The notes below the pieces were generated by a model, which searched no databases, was not told where the DNA came from, and saw only the letters and a program-made list of their open reading frames with translations. The translations under genes and the position numbers were made by a program. A stretch of 7,494 nt of DNA from Thermophagus sp052400625 (GTDB taxonomy: Bacteria; Bacteroidota; Bacteroidia; Bacteroidales; Marinilabiliaceae): the NCBI GenBank assembly GCA_052400625.1, contig JBQTGH010000025.1, one strand, 5' to 3'. This document shows, in pieces, positions 1-6,087 of the stretch (position 1 is its first letter; each line of letters starts with the position of its first letter).

Positions 1-320
1 AGAATTGGTTGAAAGAAAAAATATGAGTTATTTCGAGTTTCGAAAATTATACCGGACAGAGTTAAATTTACATTCCCAAAATAACAACCAAACAACTGCT
101 GTAATAAAAATTACTTTTTTCATAAAATAAAATTTAATTAAGACACAAAATTATTCAAACATTCAGACAAAATAAATATCTTTTTTCTTTTCCCCTAACC
201 AATCTCACCAAAAAAATAAAGTTTTTTGATAATACTACCAATTCCTTACTTTAACAACTTATTATCTTTTATACATCAAATTTATTTATCGTAATATCGA
301 ATACCTCACTTTAAGACACA
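1..320. other. AT-rich region without a convincing gene
   Basis: This stretch is strongly AT-rich with many short A and T runs, and no long reading frame is visible on either strand. A plus-strand gene could end just inside the left edge. One frame reads NWLKEKI and stops at 24-26. Another stays open from position 2 to a stop at 128-130, and its last part is low-complexity and not convincing. With so few codons neither can be assigned. I see no RNA gene or clear repeat. Confidence 0.6.
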
Positions 321-353
321 AAAAAACCGGCCCAATCATCAGGCCGGTTTTTT
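321..353 (-). terminator. Rho-independent terminator of the outer-membrane protein gene
   Basis: A perfect 12-bp inverted repeat (AAAAAACCGGCC at 321-332 and GGCCGGTTTTTT at 342-353) encloses a 9-nt loop. Read on the minus strand, a GGCC/CCGG core is followed by a run of T, the classic intrinsic terminator layout. It lies 23 bp past the stop codon of the minus-strand gene ending at 377. Because A and T tracts flank both sides, it could also stop transcription arriving on the plus strand from the left. Confidence 0.9.
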
Positions 354-376
354 AGAATGAAAACCACAAAAAGCGA

Positions 377-865
377 TCAGAAATAAATACCAATACTCAA
401 CGCCAGTTGTTCAAAGGCCGTATCATACTTCAATTCGCCAAAAAAGCGACTCACATTAGCACCAATACCCAAATTAAGGCCAATTTCGCCGTCGCTATCA
501 TCCCATCCAATCCATTCATCCCCATCATATTCCCATTTCATATGACTGTAGTTTAATCCTCCCAAGGCATATAACCCTAGGTCAGTCATTTCGAAAAAAT
601 GATAATGTGCATTGGCATTCAACTGCCATAAACTGACATCAAAATAATCTCCTCCGCTGGGAAAATAATAAGTAAAATCGGGTGACACCGACCACTTCTC
701 GTTGATGACATATACACCTTTTAAAGTTAGGCCTACGCCCATCTTTTCTCCATCCTCATCAAACGCAGCCTGTGTCCCAAAAGTTAATCCACCACCAATG
801 TTCAACTGAGCGGAAACAGTTGCGGCAACAAATAATGCCGCTATAACACTTAATAATTTCTTCAT
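377..865 (-). CDS. Small outer-membrane beta-barrel protein, porin-like family
   Basis: The product is 162 residues and starts with a clear Sec signal peptide: Lys-Lys at residues 2-3, a hydrophobic core, and probable cleavage after Ala19 in TVSA-Q. The mature part of about 143 residues is rich in Gly and aromatics in alternating patterns typical of transmembrane beta strands. It ends in Phe162 (LSIGIYF), like the C-terminal strand signal of outer-membrane proteins. The size fits an eight-stranded barrel of the OmpX or OmpA-N-terminal kind. Acidic, Trp-rich stretches (around residues 115-128) would be surface loops. Family resemblance is by composition and layout, since no catalytic or ligand motif is visible, and the cargo or role is unknown. 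The gene stands alone on the minus strand, diverges from the DPP7a gene, and has its own terminator. The ATG at 865 is chosen because it gives a complete signal peptide. No Shine-Dalgarno sequence is evident, as is usual in Bacteroidota. Confidence 0.85.
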   Translation of the reverse strand: MKKLLSVIAALFVAATVSAQLNIGGGLTFGTQAAFDEDGEKMGVGLTLKGVYVINEKWSVSPDFTYYFPSGGDYFDVSLWQLNANAHYHFFEMTDLGLYALGGLNYSHMKWEYDGDEWIGWDDSDGEIGLNLGIGANVSRFFGELKYDTAFEQLALSIGIYF

Positions 866-910
866 GACCCTTGATTTAAATTATTAATTAACTAACTCTT
901 AATCTTTCTG

Positions 911-941
911 CAAATTACACCCTCTTATTGTAAACAGCAAG
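911..941 (-). promoter_or_regulatory. Candidate promoter of the barrel protein gene
   Basis: On the minus strand, GTAATTTG (911-918) partly matches the Bacteroidetes -7 box TAnnTTTG, with two mismatches at its first two bases. A TTG (938-940) lies 19 bp upstream, where the -33 TTTG element belongs. The implied leader would be about 35-40 nt, a normal length. The match is imperfect, so this is a suggestion only. Confidence 0.3.
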
Positions 942-964
942 CTCAATAATAATAATCACCTATT

Positions 965-1081
965 TTAAATGATCAACCGGTCGGCTATTTCGATTAATTC
1001 AACCAATTTATTGATAAAGCTAAGCAACTCATAGATACCTCTTCTGCACCTGCAGGCCGCCGGATCGTCTTCAAATTCCAC
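965..1081 (-). other. Possible small ORF or coding remnant, unrecognised
   Basis: A minus-strand frame is open for 38 codons from a GTG at 1081 to TAA at 965-967, following an in-frame stop. Its product has an acidic start (VEFEDDPAA), a Cys-Arg patch (CRCRRG), and an amphipathic end (ELLSFINKLVELIEIADRL) that could form a helix. The DNA is clearly richer in GC than its surroundings, which favours past or present coding. An AGGAGG (1081-1086) lies directly against the GTG, too close to serve it. That AGGAGG is better spaced from a TTG at 1074 in another frame, which encodes only 26 residues. There is no ATG start. I do not recognise the peptide; it could be a small protein, a decayed gene or chance. 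Confidence 0.2.
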
Positions 1082-1156
1082 CTCCTTTTCTTAACAAAAG
1101 TTCATATTCTTAACACCTCTAAACCGTGACAATCTAGAAAATTCCCCGGATAATTA

Positions 1157-1164
1157 TACTTTTG
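1157..1164 (+). promoter_or_regulatory. -7 box of the probable DPP7a promoter
   Basis: TACTTTTG is an exact match to the Bacteroidetes sigma-factor -7 consensus TAnnTTTG. No TTTG is found at the expected -33 position (about 1132-1138), so the promoter is either weak or activator-dependent. Transcription starting a few bases downstream would give a leader of roughly 95 nt before the ATG at 1265, and that leader contains the hairpin at 1189-1220. Confidence 0.5.
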
Positions 1165-1188
1165 TGCAATCAATCATCCAACAAGTAA

Positions 1189-1220
1189 AAAGTATGCAAC
1201 AGTTCTGTTTGCAATACTTT
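1189..1220 (+). promoter_or_regulatory. Hairpin in the predicted DPP7a leader
   Basis: AAAGTAT (1189-1195) pairs with ATACTTT (1214-1220). Above it GCAA (1196-1199) pairs with TTGC (1209-1212), with one bulged A (1213) and a 9-nt loop. It lies just after the predicted transcription start and about 45 nt before the DPP7a start codon. No T-run follows, so it is not an ordinary terminator. It may stabilise the mRNA or be a regulatory site; no known riboswitch is recognised. Confidence 0.35.
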
Positions 1221-1264
1221 GAGATGAGGGTTCGGACAGACTATATAAACACAAAACAAAAAGT

Positions 1265-3421
1265 ATGATGAGAAAAAAAATGACCACCATTGCAGTGGCC
1301 CTTCTATTTTTCTTTTCCGGCGTAATGAAAGCCGACGAAGGGATGTGGTTGCTGCCGCTGATTCAAAAACTTAACATTGAAAAAATGCAATCCATGGGAT
1401 TGCAACTCTCGGCCGAAGAAATTTACAGCATTAACCATTCCAGTCTTAAGGATGCCGTTGTTATCTTTGGCGGCGGATGCACCGGTGAGCTTGTTTCAGA
1501 CAAAGGGCTGATCCTGACCAACCATCACTGTGGTTACGGCAGCATCCAACAACTGAGTTCTGTAGAGCACAACTATCTGGAAGATGGATTTTGGGCTGCT
1601 TCGCTCGAGGATGAAATCCCGGCTCCGGGTTTGTCGGTTACATTCCTGAAACGAATGGAAGATGTCACCGATAAAATTGAAGACAGCTTATCCGATGATA
1701 TGTCGGAAGAAGAACGCCAGGAAGCTATAAAAAAATTATCTACTCAAATTGCTGATAGTGTAAAGGGGGATTCCCACTATCAGGTAATGGTACGCGACTT
1801 TTATGGTGGAAATCAATTTTACCTGATCGTCTACGAAGTCTTTAATGACGTCCGTTTTGTAGGAGCTCCCCCGTCATCCATAGGAAAATTTGGCCATGAC
1901 ACCGACAACTGGATGTGGCCCAGACATACCGGTGACTTTTCCATTTTCAGAGTATATGCCGACAAAGATGGAAAGCCCGCCGATTATTCCCCCAGCAACG
2001 TTCCACTGAAGCCGGAACATCATTTGCCCATATCTCTGAAAGGATACAAAAAAGGGGATTTCGCCATGACTCTGGGATATCCCGGCAACACCCAACGCTA
2101 TCTCACCTCATGGGGGATCGAAGAGCGCATGAATATCTTTAACTTTTCTCTCATCAAACCTCGTGGCATCAAGCAGGAAATATGGCAAAAAGCCATGAGT
2201 TCCAGTGAAAAAATCAGACTTCAATATGCTTCCAAGTATTCTCGCAGCTCCAACTACTGGAAAAACAGCATCGGGATGAACCGAGGATTGAAGAACCTGA
2301 ATGTCGTCGAGAAGAAACAAAAATTGGAGAAACAGTTTCAAAGCTGGACCAATCAATCTTCCCAACTAAAAGATAAGTACGGACAAGTTTTGCCATCCCT
2401 GAAAGAAGCCTATCAAAATCGGGCACCTTACTACCTTGCCCAAAATTTCGTTCGCGAATGTATGTTGCGTGGCACGGAAATATTGAGTTTTTCTTTGTCA
2501 GCCCGTGACTTAGAAAAAGCATTACAAGCGAACGATAAAGAAAAGGTAAAAGCCGCTGCGGAAGAGCTCAAAAATGAAGCGGAGGCCTTTTACAAAGATT
2601 ATCATGCCCCAACCGACCAAAAAGTGATGAGTGCCTTGTTGAAACTCTATTTTGAAGAAATTGATCCGGAACTATATCCTTCTTTTTATCGGGAAATTGC
2701 TACCGATAAAGAAGACGGATTTAAAAGTTTTGCCAGCAAAGTCTTCCAAAAATCTGTTTTTGCAGACCCCAAAAAACTCAATGCTTTTCTGGAAAATCCA
2801 AGTTTAAAAAAATTGGCTAAAGATCCCGCTTATTCGGCAGGAAAATCCACCTTCGAACTCTACATCAAACTATTGGAACAGACTCGTCAATCAAATATGA
2901 CCATCAAACAAAACCATCGTCTCTTTATTGCGGGACTTCAGGAAATGAATCCCGACAAGGTTTATTATGACGACGCCAACTTCACCATGCGATTAAGCTA
3001 TGGAAAAGTAGGAGATTATGAACCAAGAGATGCCGTTCTTTATAAACACTTCACAACCCTGAAGGGGGTCATGGAAAAAGAACAACCCGGCAATTATGAA
3101 TTTTCTGTTCCTGAAAAACTTAAACAACTCTATCAGGATAAAGATTTTGGTCGCTATGCCAATGAAGATGGGAAATTATACGTCAACTTCACCACCGACA
3201 ATGATATTACCGGGGGTAACAGCGGAAGTCCTGTCATCAATGCAGAAGGTCATCTGTTCGGGCTGGCATTCGACGGAAACTGGGAAGCCATGAGTGGTGA
3301 TATTGCTTTTGAAACCGAACTGCAAAAATGCATCAATGTGGACATTCGATATGTATTGTTTATCATCGATAAATTTGCAGGAGCCCGAAATTTGATTGAT
3401 GAGATGACAATCATTGAATAA
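1265..3421 (+). CDS. dpp7: S46 family dipeptidyl-peptidase, DPP7-type (copy a)
   Basis: The 718-residue product is a periplasmic serine exopeptidase of MEROPS family S46, which cuts dipeptides from the N-termini of oligopeptides. A signal peptide ends at Ala23, and the mature protein begins DEGMW, the hallmark S46 N-terminus. The chymotrypsin-fold triad is visible: His88 in TNHHCG, Asp224 in RHTGDF and Ser653 in GGNSGSP. Cys72 and Cys89 are placed like the chymotrypsin Cys42-Cys58 disulfide. Asn215 and Trp216 (DNWMWP) and Asp670 match residues that bind the substrate amino terminus in S46 structures. The helical domain covers roughly residues 280-560. Residue 671, 18 after the Ser, is Gly (FDGNWE). 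That position is Gly in Porphyromonas DPP7 (hydrophobic P1) and Arg in DPP11 (acidic P1), so DPP7-like specificity is inferred. Length is normal for the family, and no T9SS C-terminal domain is seen. ATG 1265 is followed at once by ATG 1268; either gives an intact signal peptide. Confidence 0.95.
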   Translation: MMRKKMTTIAVALLFFFSGVMKADEGMWLLPLIQKLNIEKMQSMGLQLSAEEIYSINHSSLKDAVVIFGGGCTGELVSDKGLILTNHHCGYGSIQQLSSVEHNYLEDGFWAASLEDEIPAPGLSVTFLKRMEDVTDKIEDSLSDDMSEEERQEAIKKLSTQIADSVKGDSHYQVMVRDFYGGNQFYLIVYEVFNDVRFVGAPPSSIGKFGHDTDNWMWPRHTGDFSIFRVYADKDGKPADYSPSNVPLKPEHHLPISLKGYKKGDFAMTLGYPGNTQRYLTSWGIEERMNIFNFSLIKPRGIKQEIWQKAMSSSEKIRLQYASKYSRSSNYWKNSIGMNRGLKNLNVVEKKQKLEKQFQSWTNQSSQLKDKYGQVLPSLKEAYQNRAPYYLAQNFVRECMLRGTEILSFSLSARDLEKALQANDKEKVKAAAEELKNEAEAFYKDYHAPTDQKVMSALLKLYFEEIDPELYPSFYREIATDKEDGFKSFASKVFQKSVFADPKKLNAFLENPSLKKLAKDPAYSAGKSTFELYIKLLEQTRQSNMTIKQNHRLFIAGLQEMNPDKVYYDDANFTMRLSYGKVGDYEPRDAVLYKHFTTLKGVMEKEQPGNYEFSVPEKLKQLYQDKDFGRYANEDGKLYVNFTTDNDITGGNSGSPVINAEGHLFGLAFDGNWEAMSGDIAFETELQKCINVDIRYVLFIIDKFAGARNLIDEMTIIE

Positions 3422-3473
3422 CAACTCTTTCATTTCGACAGCAACACTTTAAGACCTAAGGCTTAATAATAAA

Positions 3474-3556
3474 TAGAACGCTTCCTGAGGATGTAGGTAT
3501 AATCCGGTAATAGGTTCAAACACCTAACAGGGTTCGCATCCACAGGAAGCGTTTTG
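3474..3556 (+). terminator. Long imperfect hairpin after DPP7a: terminator or structured RNA
   Basis: AACGCTTCCTG (3477-3487) pairs perfectly with CAGGAAGCGTT (3543-3553). After an A/A mismatch, GGATG (3489-3493) pairs with CATCC (3537-3541). Two to three weaker pairs extend the base. The 40-nt interior has its own small hairpin, TAGGT (3511-3515) with ACCTA (3522-3526), and a second TAGGT (3494-3498) that could pair with the same ACCTA instead. The element begins about 50 nt past the DPP7a stop codon and the stem ends in TTTT, so a terminator or mRNA 3' stabiliser is the simplest reading. The T-run is short and the interior is elaborate for that job, so a small structured RNA or a mobile repeat unit is also possible. 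Confidence 0.45.
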
Positions 3557-3568
3557 ATATCCGGATAT
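3557..3568. repeat. 12-bp perfect palindrome ATATCCGGATAT
   Basis: ATATCCGGATAT equals its own reverse complement. It abuts the base of the long hairpin and is followed by a run of A. It has no loop, so it is more likely a protein-binding dyad than an RNA hairpin. It lies about 270 bp upstream of DPP7b, far for a classical operator. It could be chance in AT-rich DNA, although the CCGG centre is less expected. Confidence 0.3.
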
Positions 3569-3594
3569 AAAAAAATAAACAGTTGAATTTATGA

Positions 3595-3708
3595 TCATTC
3601 AGTGTTCCTCTGGATGCCCTTCAACTCTTCTATCATCCACCCCTTTGCCCCAAGCACTATGTCAATTTTCTCCTCCTCCACCAATCTCTTTCGCTGACTG
3701 GAATCAAT
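3595..3708 (-). pseudogene. Possible remnant of a minus-strand gene, unrecognised
   Basis: A minus-strand frame with no ATG near its start runs 37 codons from just after a TGA (3709-3711) to a TGA at 3595-3597. The product includes RKRLVEEEKIDIVLGAKGW followed by MIEELKG, which has the mix of charged and hydrophobic residues of real protein. The DNA is GC-richer than the AT-rich DNA around it. A second frame over the upstream part reads SLRELIPVSERDWWRRRK before a stop, vaguely like an AlpA-type helix-turn-helix protein, which could mean a frameshifted relic. No family can be assigned. Chance is a real possibility. Confidence 0.22.
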
Positions 3709-3835
3709 TCACGAAGGCTTAAATAACAACCGCCACAAATACTAAATAATCTTAAAATAATTTTACAAAATCACAGATTGAAACCATTCTGTTGTAGTTT
3801 AGCAATGTTAAAAAAATTTTAAGTTATTGATAAAT

Positions 3836-6007
3836 ATGTGGCAGCGGGCAATATTTCTGATCATTTTTCATATCTTCATTGTCAATTCTATCCATGCAGA
3901 CGAAGGCATGTGGATGCCTTGGTATTTGCCTCAATCCCAGATAGACAAAATGTATGACATGGGCCTGGAGGTTCCCATCGATGAAATATTCGGAGAGAAT
4001 GAGTCTTCTCTAAATCGTGCAATTGTATCTCTTGACGAAGGAAGCTGCACAGGAAGTTTTATTAGCTCACAAGGCCTACTGCTCACCAACCACCATTGCG
4101 CATACAGTGATATACAAAAGCATAGCAATATAGACAACGATTTGTTAAAAAAGGGTTATTGGGCACATTCATTGGAGACGGAACTGCCCAACCCGGGAAA
4201 AACTGCCACCATCCTCGTTGATGCCAAAAATCTCACCCCCCTTTTCAACAAAGCTTTGGAAAATGCCTCCAGTAGAATTGAGACCCAAAATATCATTGAC
4301 AGCATTTCTAGAATTATTTTAGATACCGTATCTGTCGGTAATGGACAACAAGCCGAGATTAAGGATTTCCTCTATCAGAACATGTTTTTTCTTCTCACCA
4401 CCCAAACTTTCAGGGATGTAAGACTGGTTGGAGCTCCTCCTGAAGAAATTGCACAGTTTGGTGGAGAATATGACAACTGGATGTGGCCACGTCACTCCGC
4501 CGATTTCGCGATATACCGAATATACTGCTCACCCGAAGGACTCCCGGCCGATTACGATCCGAACAATGTCCCATTCCATCCCAACAGGATACTAGAAATT
4601 TCAACCCTAGGAGTAGAAGAAGGAGATTTTACCATGACCCTCGGATATCCCGGTGAAACCCAGAGATACATCACCGCAGCCGGACTCAAGGAAACCTATA
4701 GCATTATCAATCCCGTTATTGCCGAAGTGGGAAAAATTAAACAGTCGGTCTGGCAAAAAAACATGAAAAAATCGCCTGTTTTGGGCATTCAGTATGCTGA
4801 CAAATACGCTAATTCAGCTAATTTTCAGAAATATGCCACCGGACAAAACGAATCCATCGAAAAACTAAAACTTATTGACAAGAGGGAGAAATTGGAAAAT
4901 CATTTACGCGAACAATTCAGTCACTACGGCGAGTTCCAAAATGCCCTAAAAGCTTCCAATATTCTCTATTTAATGCGTCAAAACCTGACAAAAACCACCA
5001 TCGTCACCATCGAGAGTTTGATTAATGGTCCGGACATCAGCTCTCTTATATTGGAAACCTTTAATTTGTTCAATCTTTTGCAGGAAGATCCTGTTCCGGA
5101 GAATCAGCTAACTCAAGAAGTTGCAAGGCTTCAAGAATTCAGTCAGGATTTCTTTGAAAATTTTTCTTTTTCCACCGACAAAGAAGTATTTGAAGCAATG
5201 CTCAAATACTATTTGTCACATTTGGAAGACAGCTTCAGAGTTGAAAATGACATACTTCTCAAACACTCTGATGATATCAGTAAAGAGGTTGAAATAATTT
5301 ATTCAAAGTCACTCTTTACCGATAAAAATAAATTTGACGCATTTCTCCTTGCACCGTCTGCAAAACAACTTCTTTCCGACCCGGGATTCGATTTATATTA
5401 TGGACTAATTCAAAAGTTTGGACCAATTTACGCCATGTTCAATAAGATGGATGAACAATTGGAATACACCATGCACCTTCTTTTAAAATCATTATCCGCG
5501 ACTGATACCATTGGGAAAATATATCCTGATGCCAACAGTACCCTTCGCCTTTCTTTTGGGAAGATTAAACCGTACTCTCCTAAAGACGGCATAACCTATG
5601 CTTCCTTTTCTTTTATTGGCGGTATGATTGAAAAAATCAATTCCGGAAAATCTCCCTACCGCATTCAGACGGATGTTTTGTCCCTTTCAAAAAACGAAAA
5701 AATAGAAAAATCCGACAATAATAAAACCTTCCCGCTTTGTTTCATATCCGACAATGATATAACAGGAGGGAACAGCGGAAGCCCGGTATTGAACAGCCGG
5801 GGCCAAATTGTGGGATTGGCTTTTGACGGCAACTGGGAAGGTATGGGGTCAGATATTTCCTATTCACCCGACCTGCAAAGATGTATCAGTGTTGACATAC
5901 GCTATATTCTGTTTCTGATCGAAAAGTTATCAGATAACCACCAATTGATGAATGAGTTGAATCTCATCAATCCAGCCTCAAAAAATAATCTTTCACTCGC
6001 ATCATAA
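3836..6007 (+). CDS. dpp7: S46 family dipeptidyl-peptidase, DPP7-type (copy b)
   Basis: This 723-residue product is a full-length, clearly diverged paralogue of the preceding gene, with the same predicted periplasmic role. Its signal peptide ends at Ala21, followed by DEGMW. The triad is His87 (TNHHCA), Asp223 (RHSADF) and Ser647 (GGNSGSP), with His-Asp spacing identical to copy a. Cys71 and Cys88 are placed for the chymotrypsin-like disulfide, and Asn214, Trp215 and Asp664 for binding the substrate amino terminus. Residue 665 is Gly (FDGNWE), which again predicts DPP7-type rather than acidic P1 preference. The His and Asp motifs lose the Gly residues seen in copy a (HHCG to HHCA, HTGD to HSAD). 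The helical domain is the least similar part, and the C-terminus carries a polar tail of about a dozen extra residues. ATG 3836 is preferred over an in-frame TTG at 3827 that would add only three residues; an in-frame stop lies at 3809. Confidence 0.93.
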   Translation: MWQRAIFLIIFHIFIVNSIHADEGMWMPWYLPQSQIDKMYDMGLEVPIDEIFGENESSLNRAIVSLDEGSCTGSFISSQGLLLTNHHCAYSDIQKHSNIDNDLLKKGYWAHSLETELPNPGKTATILVDAKNLTPLFNKALENASSRIETQNIIDSISRIILDTVSVGNGQQAEIKDFLYQNMFFLLTTQTFRDVRLVGAPPEEIAQFGGEYDNWMWPRHSADFAIYRIYCSPEGLPADYDPNNVPFHPNRILEISTLGVEEGDFTMTLGYPGETQRYITAAGLKETYSIINPVIAEVGKIKQSVWQKNMKKSPVLGIQYADKYANSANFQKYATGQNESIEKLKLIDKREKLENHLREQFSHYGEFQNALKASNILYLMRQNLTKTTIVTIESLINGPDISSLILETFNLFNLLQEDPVPENQLTQEVARLQEFSQDFFENFSFSTDKEVFEAMLKYYLSHLEDSFRVENDILLKHSDDISKEVEIIYSKSLFTDKNKFDAFLLAPSAKQLLSDPGFDLYYGLIQKFGPIYAMFNKMDEQLEYTMHLLLKSLSATDTIGKIYPDANSTLRLSFGKIKPYSPKDGITYASFSFIGGMIEKINSGKSPYRIQTDVLSLSKNEKIEKSDNNKTFPLCFISDNDITGGNSGSPVLNSRGQIVGLAFDGNWEGMGSDISYSPDLQRCISVDIRYILFLIEKLSDNHQLMNELNLINPASKNNLSLAS

Positions 6008-6025
6008 TCCCTGATTTTTTACATG

Positions 6026-6055
6026 TTTGATGACCGGAATTTATTTCTACATTTG
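6026..6055 (+). promoter_or_regulatory. Bacteroidetes-type promoter of marC-rnhA
   Basis: TTTG (6026-6029) and TACATTTG (6048-6055) are exact matches to the Bacteroidetes -33 and -7 elements (TTTG and TAnnTTTG). Their 18-bp spacing is just under the usual 19-21. A start point near 6062 would leave a leader of about 25 nt before the MarC ATG. This is the best promoter in the window. It implies that marC and rnhA are transcribed independently of the peptidase gene that ends only 80 bp upstream. Confidence 0.75.
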
Positions 6056-6087
6056 CACCACTTTTTACAACGTAAAATTTCACAGCT

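Larger units (their letters stand above)
866..1264. other. Divergent intergenic region between the barrel protein and DPP7a
   Basis: These 399 bp separate two divergently transcribed genes. They hold candidate promoters for both directions, a hairpin in the predicted DPP7a leader, and a GC-richer island (about 1030-1090) that carries a short minus-strand reading frame. Each is listed separately. The rest is AT-rich and shows nothing else I can support. Confidence 0.7.
3422..3835. other. Structured intergenic region between the two DPP7 genes
   Basis: These 414 bp hold a long imperfect hairpin (3474-3556), an adjoining 12-bp perfect palindrome (3557-3568) and a minus-strand coding-like stretch (3595-3708), each listed separately. 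The final 120 bp are AT-rich and should contain the DPP7b promoter. The best -7 candidate there is TAGTTTAG (3795-3802), one base off TAnnTTTG, with no -33 partner at the right distance. The size and hairpin suggest that the two peptidase genes are transcribed separately. Confidence 0.6.

Noticed and set aside
2..130. C-terminal part of a gene entering from the left edge
   Set aside because: The frame is open but short, increasingly low-complexity, and competes with another frame that stops at 24-26. Nothing in it is recognisable.
1874..2522. Minus-strand open frames inside the DPP7a gene
   Set aside because: They lie opposite a full-length S46 gene with intact motifs, and their products show no recognisable domain or plausible start context.
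3511..3526. tRNA-like T-arm in the interior of the long hairpin
   Set aside because: GGTTCAAAC resembles a T loop, but the paired stem leaves a six-base loop and no acceptor, D or anticodon arm can be drawn.
3474..3556. Integron attC site
   Set aside because: Only the AAC/GTT triplets at the stem base fit. The RYYYAAC and GTTRRRY boxes do not match, and there is no integrase or cassette context.
3827..3835. TTG start for DPP7b, nine bases upstream of the ATG
   Set aside because: The ATG at 3836 gives a complete signal peptide, and TTG starts are uncommon in Bacteroidota.
1265..6007. DPP11 (Asp/Glu-specific) identity for either peptidase
   Set aside because: Both have Gly where DPP11 has the Arg that binds acidic side chains.
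5966..6007. Type IX secretion C-terminal signal on DPP7b
   Set aside because: The extra tail is about a dozen polar residues, far too short for the roughly 80-residue beta-sandwich domain of T9SS cargo.
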